Shown: positions 17,323 through 26,378 of the stretch, one piece after another
Layout of the letters: each line of letters starts with the position of its first letter
How positions within the stretch are numbered: the first letter of the stretch is position 1
NCBI RefSeq assembly: GCF_021735935.1
Contig: NZ_WMDZ01000004.1
Coordinates: forward strand, 1 to 62,456
Source of the DNA: Sulfitobacter sp. M39
Lineage (GTDB): Bacteria; Pseudomonadota; Alphaproteobacteria; Rhodobacterales; Rhodobacteraceae
Direction: 5' to 3'
DNA length: 62,456 nt
Position numbers and translations under genes: made by a program
Notes under the pieces: generated by a model
The model's database searches: none
What the model saw: only the letters and a program-made list of their open reading frames with translations
What the model was told of the DNA's origin: nothing

Positions 17323-18185
17323 AGATCCTCGTCTTCGGTCACAGCGGTCAGGTCGCTACGGAACTGCGCGCGCTGGACGGCGATGACGTCCAGATCACAG
17401 CCCTCGCCCGGGCCGATGCGGACTTAACCGCCCCCACCGCCTGCGCCGCAGCGATCAATGCCCATGCCCCTGACGCCGTTATCAACGCCGCCGCCTATAC
17501 CGCCGTGGATAAGGCCGAAAGCGATGCGGAAACGGCGCAGATCATCAACGCCGATGCCCCCGCCGCCATGGCCCGCGCCTGCGCCGCGCGCGATATTCCT
17601 TTCGTCTCTATCTCGACCGATTATGTGTTTTCAGGCACGGGCGACACGCCTTGGGTGCCCGCCGACCCGACCGATCCGCAAAGCGTCTATGGCCGCACCA
17701 AGCGTGACGGAGAGATCGAAATTGCCAAGGCGGGCGGGCGCTACGCCGTGTTGCGCACCTCTTGGGTCGTGTCGGCCCATGGCAATAATTTTGTTAAAAC
17801 CATGCTGCGCCTCGGAGCCGAGCGCGAGGCACTAACCATCGTTGCCGATCAGATCGGCGGCCCTACCGGCGCTGCTGAGATCGCACGGGCCTGTATAACA
17901 ATCGCCAAAACCCTCGTTACAGAGCCTAAAAAATCCGGCATTTACCATTTCTCGGGCGCGCCCGACACGAGTTGGGCGGATTTCGCCCGCACTATTTTCG
18001 ACGCCGCCAGTATCCCCTGCGTTGTGACCGACATCCCGTCGTCAGACTACCCTACCCCCGCAAAACGCCCGCTGAATTCCCGGCTGGATTGCACAGCGAC
18101 CGAGGCCGCCTTTGGCATTTCCCGCCCCGATTGGCGCGAGAGCCTCACCCATATTTTGCTCAAACTTGATTTTCCCAAGGACTAA
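17319..18185 (+). CDS. rmlD: dTDP-4-dehydrorhamnose reductase
   Basis: The ATG at 17319 overlaps the rmlB stop, and [16 protein letters not shown] is the standard RmlD opening, so the longer frame from 17265 is rejected. The 288-residue SDR protein has the motifs [15 protein letters not shown] and YGRTKRDGE with the catalytic Tyr-Lys. It reduces dTDP-4-keto-L-rhamnose to dTDP-L-rhamnose. It is followed after 5 nt by rmlA. Confidence 0.95.
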   Translation: MKILVFGHSGQVATELRALDGDDVQITALARADADLTAPTACAAAINAHAPDAVINAAAYTAVDKAESDAETAQIINADAPAAMARACAARDIPFVSISTDYVFSGTGDTPWVPADPTDPQSVYGRTKRDGEIEIAKAGGRYAVLRTSWVVSAHGNNFVKTMLRLGAEREALTIVADQIGGPTGAAEIARACITIAKTLVTEPKKSGIYHFSGAPDTSWADFARTIFDAASIPCVVTDIPSSDYPTPAKRPLNSRLDCTATEAAFGISRPDWRESLTHILLKLDFPKD

Positions 18186-18190
18186 TTCCC

Positions 18191-19081
18191 ATGACCCAAA
18201 CGCCCAAACGCAAAGGTATTATCCTCGCCGGCGGCTCCGGCACGCGGCTTTATCCGATCACGATCGCCGTGTCGAAACAGCTGCTGCCTATTTATGACAA
18301 GCCAATGATTTACTATCCGTTAAGCGTGCTAATGCTGGGCGGTATCCGAGAAATTCTGATCATCACTACGCCTCAGGACGCAGACCAGTTCAAACGCGCA
18401 CTTGGCGACGGCAGCCAATGGGGCATTTCGCTGAGCTATGTCACGCAGCCCAGCCCCGATGGACTGGCTCAGGCCTACATCTTGGCGGAAGAGTTCCTAG
18501 ACGGAGCACCTTCCGCGATGGTGCTTGGTGATAATATTTTCTTCGGTCATGGTTTACCTGAGATCCTCACCCAAGCCGACGCCCAGACCACCGGAGGCAC
18601 TGTCTTCGGCTACCGCGTCTCCGATCCAGAACGCTACGGCGTGGTGGATTTCGACGAGAACGGCCAAGCGCGTCAGATCATTGAGAAACCGGAAGTGCCT
18701 CCGTCAAATTACGCGGTAACTGGGCTGTATTTTTTGGACAACACTGCGAGTGAGCGCGCTAAGACGGTCAATCCATCGGCACGGGGAGAGTTGGAGATCA
18801 CGACGCTGCTTGAGACCTATTTGCATGATGGATCGCTGAACGTTCAGCGCATGGGGCGTGGGTATGCTTGGCTGGATACTGGGACACATGGGAGCTTGCT
18901 GGATGCGGGGAATTTTGTGCGGACGCTAGAGACGCGGCAAGGGTTGCAGACAGGTAGTCCTGAGGAAATTGCATTCGATCAGGGTTGGATCGATGCCGTT
19001 ACCTTGGAAGAGCAAGCCAAACTATTTGAAAAAAATGAGTACGGTGTCTATCTGAGTAACCTAAATCGTTCGTTGAGATAA
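18191..19081 (+). CDS. rmlA: glucose-1-phosphate thymidylyltransferase
   Basis: A 296-residue nucleotidyltransferase with the signature [20 protein letters not shown] at the N terminus, [11 protein letters not shown] in the catalytic core, [17 protein letters not shown], and the C-terminal [16 protein letters not shown]. It makes dTDP-glucose from glucose-1-phosphate and dTTP, the first step of the pathway. It completes a full rhamnose set in the order C-B-D-A. A palindrome with a following T-rich stretch at 19097 probably ends or punctuates this operon. Confidence 0.96.
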   Translation: MTQTPKRKGIILAGGSGTRLYPITIAVSKQLLPIYDKPMIYYPLSVLMLGGIREILIITTPQDADQFKRALGDGSQWGISLSYVTQPSPDGLAQAYILAEEFLDGAPSAMVLGDNIFFGHGLPEILTQADAQTTGGTVFGYRVSDPERYGVVDFDENGQARQIIEKPEVPPSNYAVTGLYFLDNTASERAKTVNPSARGELEITTLLETYLHDGSLNVQRMGRGYAWLDTGTHGSLLDAGNFVRTLETRQGLQTGSPEEIAFDQGWIDAVTLEEQAKLFEKNEYGVYLSNLNRSLR

Positions 19082-19096
19082 CCATAAACCCCAAAA

Positions 19097-19114
19097 TGTT
19101 TCGCGCGCGAAACA
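19097..19114. terminator. 18-bp perfect palindrome after rmlA (possible terminator or operator)
   Basis: TGTTTCGCGCGCGAAACA is a perfect inverted repeat, 16 nt after the rmlA stop, followed by AAATTCTTTTTA. That reads as a rho-independent terminator in the plus direction. The arms TGTTTC/GAAACA also equal those of the chromosomal ParB parS consensus, though the centre differs (GCGCGC instead of ACGT), so a protein-binding role is an alternative. Confidence 0.5.
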
Positions 19115-19130
19115 AATTCTTTTTATCGAA

Positions 19131-20153
19131 GTGGACCTTCCTGTGAGAAAAGTCTTCATCACCGGCACTGCCGGCTTCATCGGTTTCCACCTTGCCCAAC
19201 TCTTGCTCGACGAGGGGTTCCGCGTCCACGGCTTTGACGGCATGACCGATTACTATGACGTCAAGCTGAAGCAGCGCCGGCACCAGATGCTGCTTCAAAA
19301 CCCTCATTTCTCAATGACCGAGGGGATGCTTGAAGATGACGCGCTGATCACGCAGGTCACCGATGATTTTGCACCTGACGTTATCGTCCACCTCGCGGGT
19401 CAAGCAGGTGTTCGTTACTCGCTGGAGAACCCGCGGGCGTATCTCGACAGCAACCTTGTCGGTACATTCAACGTGATGGAGGCCGCGCGGCGGTTGAAGG
19501 TCGAACATCTGCTAATGGCCTCAACTTCTTCGGTCTACGGGGCCAATGAAGACATGCCGTTTGCAGAAACGGATAAGGCCGACACCGCCCTCACCTTTTA
19601 TGCGGCGACGAAGAAAGCGAATGAGGCTATGGCGCATTCCTATGCGCACCTGTGGGACCTGCCGACAACGATGTTCCGCTTCTTTACCGTCTACGGTCCC
19701 TACGGGCGCCCGGACCTGGCGCTGTTCAAATTCGTCGACGCGATCCTCGATGGGCGCCCCATCGATATCTACAACCATGGCGACATGTACCGCGACTTTA
19801 CCTATGTCACCGATCTGGTGCGCGGCATTCGCCTGTTGATTGACACGCCCCCTGTCCGCCCCGATAACCGCGAAGTGCCCGAGGGCGACAGCCTGTCCCC
19901 CGTGGCTCCCTACCGTATCGTGAACATCGGCAATTCTGACAAAGTGCGCCTGCTCGATTTCGTAGAAGCGATCGAGGAAGAGCTTGGTCAAAAGGCAATC
20001 CGTAACTACATGCCTATGCAGATGGGCGATGTGCCCGCGACTTGGGCGAATGCGGAACTGCTAAAGACCCTCACGGGTTACAAACCACAGACCGATATCA
20101 AGGATGGTATTCGGGAATTTGTAGCTTGGTTCCGCGACTATTACGCCAAGTAG
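19131..20153 (+). CDS. UDP-uronate 4-epimerase-like NAD-dependent epimerase
   Basis: A 340-residue extended SDR enzyme with [14 protein letters not shown] as the nucleotide-binding loop, SSVYGAN with the catalytic Ser, and the [10 protein letters not shown] block that supplies Tyr-Lys. KKANE and [17 protein letters not shown] are characteristic of UDP-glucuronate 4-epimerases (LspL/CapI type), which make UDP-galacturonate. The next gene supplies an oxidised UDP-sugar. The ATG is close behind the palindrome at 19097. Confidence 0.88.
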   Translation: MDLPVRKVFITGTAGFIGFHLAQLLLDEGFRVHGFDGMTDYYDVKLKQRRHQMLLQNPHFSMTEGMLEDDALITQVTDDFAPDVIVHLAGQAGVRYSLENPRAYLDSNLVGTFNVMEAARRLKVEHLLMASTSSVYGANEDMPFAETDKADTALTFYAATKKANEAMAHSYAHLWDLPTTMFRFFTVYGPYGRPDLALFKFVDAILDGRPIDIYNHGDMYRDFTYVTDLVRGIRLLIDTPPVRPDNREVPEGDSLSPVAPYRIVNIGNSDKVRLLDFVEAIEEELGQKAIRNYMPMQMGDVPATWANAELLKTLTGYKPQTDIKDGIREFVAWFRDYYAK

Positions 20154-20174
20154 TTTTTGGACGAGGAGTTTGCG

Positions 20175-21446
20175 ATGCCGACCTTAAATGACGCCCCCAT
20201 TGCCGTGATCGGCTTGGGGTATGTTGGCCTGCCCTTGGCGGTCGAATTTGGCAAGAAGCGCAAAGTCGTCGGCTTTGACATCAACACCGCCCGCATCGCC
20301 GAACTGCGGGCCGGCAAGGATAATACGCTCGAGGTGGATGCAGCGGAAATGGCCGCGGCCGCGCATCTCTCGTTTACCGACCAGCTGGATAATCTTGCGG
20401 AATGTACCACCTTCATCGTCACCGTCCCTACCCCAATTGATGAGCACAAGCGCCCAGATCTCACCCCCCTACTCAAAGCATCCGAGACGATCGGAAAGGT
20501 TTTGAAACGCGGCGACATCGTAATTTATGAATCCACGGTCTACCCCGGTGCGACCGAGGAAGATTGTGTGCCCGTGCTGGAGAAAACCTCCGGTCTGACT
20601 TTCAACCAGGATTTCTTCGCCGGCTATTCACCCGAGCGGATTAACCCCGCGGACAAAACCCACCGTCTGCCCAATATTGTCAAAGTTACCTCCGGTTCCA
20701 CCCCCGAAATTGCCGATAAGGTTGATGCGCTCTATGCGTCGATCATCACTGCTGGCACGCACAAAGCGCCGTCGATCAAGGTGGCGGAGGCAGCGAAGGT
20801 AATCGAGAATACTCAAAGAGACGTGAACATCGCGTTGGTGAACGAGCTCGCCCTGATCTTCAACAAGCTCGATATAGACACCCAAGATGTTCTCGATGCT
20901 GCCGGTACCAAATGGAATTTCCTCCCCTTCCGCCCCGGCCTCGTTGGCGGTCATTGCATAGGTGTAGACCCCTACTATCTGACGCAAAAAGCTCAATCCG
21001 TCGGTTACCACCCAGAAGTCGTCCTCGCTGGGCGCCGCATCAACGACGGCATGGGCTGCTATATTGTAGGTCGCACCGTCCGCGAAATGATCGCGCGCGA
21101 CATTCCAGTAAAAGGTTCGCGCGCATTGGTTATGGGACTGACGTTCAAGGAGAATTGCCCGGACCTACGAAATACACGCGTGGTTGATATTATCCATGAG
21201 CTTGAGAGCTATGGGATTGAAGTGGATGTGTATGATCCGTGGGTCGATCCGACGGAGGCTATGCGGGAGTATGGTGTGGAGATGACTGAAATGCCTGAGG
21301 CACGGGGCTATGATTGCATCGTTTTAGCAGTAGCCCACGAGGTGTTTGGGCAAAAAAATTCCGTCAAAGAGTACGGCAAGCCTCAAGCCGTGGTTTTCGA
21401 TGTTAAGTGCTTGCTACCTCGAGATGCGAACGCTTTCAGATTGTGA
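20175..21446 (+). CDS. nucleotide-sugar 6-dehydrogenase (TviB/WbpO-like)
   Basis: The start is the ATG at 20175, preceded by GACGAGGAG; the longer frame from 20157 includes this ribosome-binding site. The 423-residue protein opens with [38 protein letters not shown] and [19 protein letters not shown], with the catalytic cysteine, place it nearer the UDP-N-acetylhexosamine dehydrogenases (TviB/WbpO) than plain UDP-glucose dehydrogenases. The product would be a UDP-hexuronic acid or its N-acetyl form. The coding sequence ends 4 nt before the terminal repeat of an IS3 element. Confidence 0.87.
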   Translation: MPTLNDAPIAVIGLGYVGLPLAVEFGKKRKVVGFDINTARIAELRAGKDNTLEVDAAEMAAAAHLSFTDQLDNLAECTTFIVTVPTPIDEHKRPDLTPLLKASETIGKVLKRGDIVIYESTVYPGATEEDCVPVLEKTSGLTFNQDFFAGYSPERINPADKTHRLPNIVKVTSGSTPEIADKVDALYASIITAGTHKAPSIKVAEAAKVIENTQRDVNIALVNELALIFNKLDIDTQDVLDAAGTKWNFLPFRPGLVGGHCIGVDPYYLTQKAQSVGYHPEVVLAGRRINDGMGCYIVGRTVREMIARDIPVKGSRALVMGLTFKENCPDLRNTRVVDIIHELESYGIEVDVYDPWVDPTEAMREYGVEMTEMPEARGYDCIVLAVAHEVFGQKNSVKEYGKPQAVVFDVKCLLPRDANAFRL

Positions 21447-21488
21447 GTTTGAGCTACTCCCCATTTGCTGGACAGGATCTGGCGTAAT

Positions 21489-22395
21489 TTAAGCTACTCT
21501 TTGCACCTGCTGTTCGGTTTGGGTTGTTTCATTTCGCTGCCAATAGATCACAGCGGGTGGTTGACCGCCAAGGGCGGAATGTGGGCGCTTGCGATTATAG
21601 AACTTGATCCACTTGCCGACACCTGCTTTCGCTTCCGACCCGGTCTCCCAGGCATGCAGGTAGACACACTCGTACTTCAGAGATCGCCAGAGCCGTTCTA
21701 CGAAGATGTTGTCGAGGAACCGTCCCTTGCCATCCATTGAGATACGCACGCCGGATCGGCGCAACCGGTCCGTCCAGGCGAATGACGTGAACTGACTGCC
21801 CTGGTCGGTGTTCATAATCTCTGGCGGGCCGAACTTGTGGATGGCTTCGTTCAGCGCATCGACGCAAAACCCTGCTTCCAGCGTGTTTGATATCCGCCAT
21901 GCCAGTACCTTACGTGTGTGCCAGTCCATGATCGCGACCAGATACAAGAAGCCGCGCCGCATGGGCAGACAGGTGATATCCGAGCACCAGACCTGATTGG
22001 GCCGATCCACACGCAGACCGCGCAGAAGATAGGGGTAGATCTTGTGCCCCTTCGCGGCTTTGCTTATGTTGGGCTTTTGATAGATCGGCATGAGGCCCAT
22101 CAGCCGCATTAGCCGTCTGATCCGCTTCTTGTTCACGAGATGGTCGTCATTCCGCAGGTGCCATGTCATCCACTGGCCGTCAGGGTATTGCCGCCGGCAA
22201 TGTCCCGAGAGGCTGGCGCACCCCGCAAAACGGGGTCTCAAGGAACTGCTTTTCGATCACGCGCATCCGATCGAGATTCATTTCACTTTCGCCCTTGGGC
22301 TCGTAGTAAAACGATGATCGCGAGATCGACAACAGCTTGCATTGCTTGCTGATGGACAGGTTGGCGTTGGCAGGCTCAATCATCTTGCGCCTCAC
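21489..22395 (-). pseudogene. IS3-family transposase orfB, frameshifted
   Basis: The N-terminal piece (22395-22180) reads IEPANANLSISKQCKLLSIS through FLETPFCGVRQ. The core (from about 22190 to 21489) reads MTWHLRNDDHLVNKKRIRRL, then PNQVWCSDITCLP with the first Asp, NTDQGSQFTS with the second, and DNIFVERLWRSLKYE with the Glu, ending near the element's left end. Between GVRQ and MTWHL there are about 40 extra bases that shift the frame. All three catalytic acids survive but are cut off from the N terminus. Confidence 0.88.
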
Positions 22396-22685
22396 TTGCC
22401 GGTCCAGGGTTTGAGCTTTCTGGCCAAAAAATCGTTGGCGACGGCCAACTCCCCAATCTTGGCATGCAGGTCTTTCACTTGTTCTTCATCGACTTCCGGT
22501 GCCTTCCGGCCACCGCGCTCAAATACGCCTGACGCGCCTTCAAGTAGAGCACGCTTCCATTGATGGATCATTGTTGGATGCACCCCAAACCGACTGGCCA
22601 GCTCGCTGACTGTTTCTTCGCCCGTCAGCGCATCCAACGCCACCTTGGATTTGAACTCTGGGTGATGTTGCTTCCGTTTAGACAT
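22392..22685 (-). CDS. IS3-family transposase orfA (HTH protein)
   Basis: A 97-residue protein, MSKRKQHHPEFKSKVALDAL, with an HTH_Tnp_1 domain (TVSELASRFGVHPTMIHQWK) and a C-terminal leucine-zipper-like helix (VDEEQVKDLHAKIGELAV). It overlaps orfB by 4 nt, as usual for IS3 elements where programmed frameshifting fuses the two. It looks intact. Confidence 0.92.
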   Translation of the reverse strand: MSKRKQHHPEFKSKVALDALTGEETVSELASRFGVHPTMIHQWKRALLEGASGVFERGGRKAPEVDEEQVKDLHAKIGELAVANDFLARKLKPWTGK

Positions 22686-22765
22686 ATCTGATCTCCTTCG
22701 TGGTGAAGATCAGCAGACTACAAATCGCAGCTTACGTCTGTGTCCGAATTTCAGGGGGTAGCTCA

Positions 22766-22927
22766 AAGAATGACGTTTCAGCCGGTTTATATAGCAGCTT
22801 TGCATTGGGGGGGGTAATCATCGCACCAAACGGATATACCAACCCGACCAAGCTCGACGACGCTGGAAACCCCTACGGGTATTCTTGCACCACTAGCGCG
22901 AAGAGCGATACCGACAAATATCCGTAG
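22766..22927 (+). pseudogene. possible truncated gene end beside the IS
   Basis: Immediately after the IS right end a plus-strand frame continues for about 54 codons with mixed composition (GVIIAPNGYTNPTKLDDAGN, GYSCTTSAKSDTDKYP) before a stop. It has no start of its own outside the IS, so it may be the tail of a gene cut by the insertion. I do not recognise the family, and it may be chance. Confidence 0.22.
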
Positions 22928-23134
22928 GCTTTCAGACTGAGCGGTTGGTAGATTTCACGCACATGGTTATGTATTAAACCATTGCTCTACAAGACTATTG
23001 TGGAGCTACATGACGGCTAGATGTTAGTATGCACCGAACCGGTAAGTTGTATTCTATATAGAAAGCGCTTTCCCATGTTCGGTTTATAGTTCGCGCTGGT
23101 GCCGTCATCTACTTAAAATCGTTCACACGAGACT
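22928..23134. other. non-coding spacer
   Basis: No gene or clear signal is visible between the IS-adjacent remnant and the 3' end of the minus-strand glycosyltransferase operon. Confidence 0.4.
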
Positions 23135-24247
23135 TTAGATCAAAGCTGGTGGCAATTTAAATGCCTCGAAGCTAGGTACATCGGACATATGCCCTACAGC
23201 GTCAATCGCGCGACCATATAGCACCTCATACGCCCCCAACATCCGCTCCACCGTAAACAACCGGTCCACCCGCTCTCGGGCAGCGCTCCGGGAAATGCCT
23301 ACCGCTTCTCTCAAAGCCTCGGCCAGCTCCCCAGCATCCGCCCCAGCATAACGCGCAACATCCCCCGCAACCTCTCGGATCGAGCCATTCTCCACCGCAG
23401 CAATCGGCAGACCACAAGCCATCGCCTCAATCGCTGCCAGCCCGAAGGGTTCGTCCCAAAGCGGGGTGAACAGCAGGACAGAGGCGCGGGCGATGGCATC
23501 GGTCAGGTCAGCGCCTTGCAGGTGACCGCCGTATTGCACGCGCTCACCTAACAGCGGTCCAATTTCGGTGTTGAAATAACTCTGATCCTCAATCGTGCCG
23601 TAAATCCGAAGCGGGATACCAGCAATCTTAGCCGCCTGAGCGGCCAGATGCGTCCCCTTGGTGGGCGTGATGCGGCCCATCCACACGGCGGTGCTATCGC
23701 CCTCTGGACGGAACGGCCAGTCCGCAAGATCAATGCCATTCGGTACAACGCGGGCAAAGGGAGCATCTCCCCCATCAAACCATGCTCCCAATTGCTTCTG
23801 TGAGCACGTCGTAAACAGTGACCACGGCGCCCCACCATCGGCGACGGCGCGTTTCAGGACCTCGAACGGCGGCACATGTAGGGAGGTCACCATCGGGATC
23901 CGGTGCCGCGCGGCGAAGCGCGGGGGGAAGCGGTGCAAGGAATTGTTGTGCACCACGTCGAAACCGCCCTCGGCAAGGCGCGGCAGGATCCGCGCGAACG
24001 CGGCATCCAAATGCCCCGTCAGCTCCGGCGTGCCGTGCCATTTGTGCCAAGGAAATTCCCGATCATAGTGAACGTCCACGACAGGCTCGACCTTACCGCC
24101 CCAGTCGCTGTCACCGGCCGCAAACAGAGTCACATCATGCCCCCGCGCGCGCAGGCCACGGCAGAGGTGCCAGCAATGGGCCTCCATCCCGCCCATGAAG
24201 GGGCGCGCGATGGGGAAACGCACATGTCCGATGACGGCGATCTTCAT
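23135..24247 (-). CDS. GT4 family glycosyltransferase
   Basis: A 370-residue GT-B protein. MKIAVIGHVRFPIARPFMGG followed by MEAHCWHLCRGLRARGHDVT is the acceptor-side opening of family-4 enzymes. VWMGRITPTKGTHLAAQAAK and EPFGLAAIEAMACGLPIAAV give the donor site with the EX7E acidic pair. It is the last gene of a four-gene minus-strand operon, 4 nt after the GT2 gene stop. The sugar and acceptor are unknown. Confidence 0.88.
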   Translation of the reverse strand: MKIAVIGHVRFPIARPFMGGMEAHCWHLCRGLRARGHDVTLFAAGDSDWGGKVEPVVDVHYDREFPWHKWHGTPELTGHLDAAFARILPRLAEGGFDVVHNNSLHRFPPRFAARHRIPMVTSLHVPPFEVLKRAVADGGAPWSLFTTCSQKQLGAWFDGGDAPFARVVPNGIDLADWPFRPEGDSTAVWMGRITPTKGTHLAAQAAKIAGIPLRIYGTIEDQSYFNTEIGPLLGERVQYGGHLQGADLTDAIARASVLLFTPLWDEPFGLAAIEAMACGLPIAAVENGSIREVAGDVARYAGADAGELAEALREAVGISRSAARERVDRLFTVERMLGAYEVLYGRAIDAVGHMSDVPSFEAFKLPPALI

Positions 24248-24251
24248 GAGC

Positions 24252-25226
24252 TTACTCCGCCGCGATGGCAGAGATACGATCCTCGCCCGCTTGGGCGGCG
24301 GCGCGGCGCTCTTCCTCGGTGTCCAGATCGCGCAGCAGCTTGTCCATCACCCGGCGGCTGTTGGCATAGGGCATATCGCCGGTCTGGCGGCACATTTCGA
24401 AGTCCGCACCACTTGGTGCGCGCAGGATGGTCAGCGCATCGTCGCTATTGTCGATCAGCCCCATCAGGTGAAAGGCGTGCAACCAGTGCCCCATCGTCCG
24501 ATGCCCCCAGCGGGTGGCGAAATATTCGGCGTTGCGGACCACGGCTTCAACATGGTGGATCGGCGGCATGCAGTGGTCGTGATATTGGTGATAGACCTTG
24601 GCCCCCTTCATCCACCAGATGTCGATCCCACGCGCATCGAGCACACGGCCAAAGTCTGTATCCTCGCCGCCATAGCCGAAATAGCCTTCGTCAAACCCGC
24701 CGCTGCGCGCCCAATCGGCGCGATGCATGGCGAAGTTGAGGGACCAGAAACAGCGGTAATCCTCGCAATAACGCAGGCCTTCCGCCGGTGGCCCCTGCCG
24801 GTCGGAGTGTTTGACACCGATCTTGTCAAAGTGGTCGAAATCGAGGCCCCCCTCCGTCGCACCCTTGGGCAGATAGGCGACCTCCCCCATCACCAGCCCG
24901 CGGCCATCGTGGCATGCCTCTGCCACATCGGCGACAAGCGCGGGGTGCGGAATGCAATCCACATCGACAAAGGCCAGAACGGTGCCGCTTGCCTTCCCCG
25001 CCACCGCATTGCGCGCGGCGGCGAGGGGAAGCTCCCCATCGGAGCGGGTGACCTGGATTTGATGGATGGGAAAGGGCGCGTCGGGCAGCCCCTCGTATAG
25101 CTCATCCTGCATGGCGGCGATCACCAGCTCGCGTGGGGGCACGGTTTGCGCGGCCAAGCCACGGATAACATTGTGCAAATGCGCCTCGCGGCCGCGGGCG
25201 ATGGTCAGAACGGATACGTCACGCAT
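24252..25226 (-). CDS. GT2 family glycosyltransferase
   Basis: A 324-residue GT-A protein. SVLTIARGREAHLHNVIRGL opens the nucleotide-binding fold, FVDVDCIPHP is the metal-binding DxD region, and GGFDEGYFGYGGEDTDFGRV is the galactosyltransferase-type ED acceptor motif. A strong ribosome-binding site (AAAGGAGGTTCACC) precedes the ATG at 25226, and the start overlaps the upstream gene by 8 nt. It is probably an inverting transferase working with the neighbouring three enzymes. Confidence 0.88.
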   Translation of the reverse strand: MRDVSVLTIARGREAHLHNVIRGLAAQTVPPRELVIAAMQDELYEGLPDAPFPIHQIQVTRSDGELPLAAARNAVAGKASGTVLAFVDVDCIPHPALVADVAEACHDGRGLVMGEVAYLPKGATEGGLDFDHFDKIGVKHSDRQGPPAEGLRYCEDYRCFWSLNFAMHRADWARSGGFDEGYFGYGGEDTDFGRVLDARGIDIWWMKGAKVYHQYHDHCMPPIHHVEAVVRNAEYFATRWGHRTMGHWLHAFHLMGLIDNSDDALTILRAPSGADFEMCRQTGDMPYANSRRVMDKLLRDLDTEEERRAAAQAGEDRISAIAAE

Positions 25227-26376
25227 GGTGAACCTCCTTTAAAGATTTTGAGATTTCGGGACGGTCCCAAAGTCGGTCCGCCAGATTGCCGAGCCATTGC
25301 GCGGTGCGGGTCGCCGCGTCACTGCCCCCTGCCAATGCGCGTTGGCGTGCGGGATTATGCTGGTTCTGCGCCTGCTCAATCGCGGACCGCCAGGCATGGG
25401 CAGAGCTTGCCATATGCGGCAAATGCAACGCGGCGCCGGCTTGGCCCAAAGCGCGGGCTTTCTCGGCTTGCTCGTCGAAATAGCGCCACTCTGGCACGAC
25501 AATCCACGGCTTCGCAGCGGTGAGCACTTGGGCGCAGGTCGTATTGCCCGTGGACGAGATCACCAGATCCGCCGCCGCGATATAATCGGGCGCGTTGTCG
25601 ACCCAGCCTTTGTGGATCAGGTTCGGCGGCAAGGTCGCATGCCAATCGCGCTGCACCTCGCCGATGGTGATCCAGTCCATCTGCGGATAGCTGCGCGCGG
25701 CGACGCCCAAGGCGGCCTCGGAAATGCCATTGCCACCACCACCACACACCAGCAGCGCCATCGGGCGTTTGCCGAGCTTCAGCGTCCCGCGGGCATCTTC
25801 GGGCTCGGGCAGTGATACATTCACCCCCAGCCCCGGAGCGTAGTGAATTTTCTCCGCCCAAGCGCTCCAGCTCTCCTGCGCCAAATCCGCGTGGAACGGG
25901 GCGAGCAACCCCGCGGCACCGTCATAAGCGGCACAATGCCCCGCATCGCTACGGACGCCATGCTGGAGGACTTTGACATGCGGTACCGAGCAGAGCCGCG
26001 CCAGCTGCGCCACCTCGGCCGAGACATCGACGATCATCAGCTCCGGCGCCTCGGCGGCAAAGAACTGCGCCATGGCGGCCATCGCATCGCGGATGCCGGA
26101 CCAACCAACCGGCGCGCAATGGGTCGTGTCGGGTGTATCAAGCAAAGCGGCGCCATGCGGCTCATCCCCCCGCGCTTCAAACAGAGAGGGCAGCTTTTGC
26201 ACCGTCACGTTGTCACGCAAAGTCGGGAAAATATCGTCGCGCGCACAGAAAATCCGCACCGGCCGCGCCTCGGGCAGCGCGTTAACAACGGCGCCGCAGC
26301 GTTCCGCATGGCCCCGCCCCTGGTGATGCACGAAATAGCCGAAGGGCCGCAAGGGAACGTCAGGAAAATCACGCAT
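25219..26376 (-). CDS. MurG-like (GT28-type) glycosyltransferase
   Basis: A 385-residue protein with FGYFVHHQGRGHAERCGAVV at the N terminus, VKVLQHGVRSDAGH mid-protein, and a C-terminal half containing LLVCGGGGNGISEAALGVAA, IHKGWVDNAPDYIAAADLVI and SSTGNTTCAQVLTAAKPWIV. These match the UDP-binding lobe of GT28/MurG-like enzymes. It sits 2 nt after the fused GT-HAD gene. I cannot name the product; a glycolipid or glycosylated small molecule is as likely as a polymer. Confidence 0.78.
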   Translation of the reverse strand: MRDFPDVPLRPFGYFVHHQGRGHAERCGAVVNALPEARPVRIFCARDDIFPTLRDNVTVQKLPSLFEARGDEPHGAALLDTPDTTHCAPVGWSGIRDAMAAMAQFFAAEAPELMIVDVSAEVAQLARLCSVPHVKVLQHGVRSDAGHCAAYDGAAGLLAPFHADLAQESWSAWAEKIHYAPGLGVNVSLPEPEDARGTLKLGKRPMALLVCGGGGNGISEAALGVAARSYPQMDWITIGEVQRDWHATLPPNLIHKGWVDNAPDYIAAADLVISSTGNTTCAQVLTAAKPWIVVPEWRYFDEQAEKARALGQAGAALHLPHMASSAHAWRSAIEQAQNQHNPARQRALAGGSDAATRTAQWLGNLADRLWDRPEISKSLKEVHHA

Positions 26377-26378
26377 GA

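Larger units (their letters stand above)
21450..22765 (-). mobile_element. IS3-family insertion sequence (complete ends, broken orfB)
   Basis: The element runs from TGAGCTACTCCCC (21450) to its inverted counterpart GGGGGTAGCTCA (22754-22765), about 1.3 kb, with orfA and orfB on the minus strand. A target duplication is not obvious. OrfB carries a frame-breaking insertion, so the element should not move by itself. It lies between the nucleotide-sugar dehydrogenase gene and the minus-strand glycosyltransferase operon. Confidence 0.9.
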
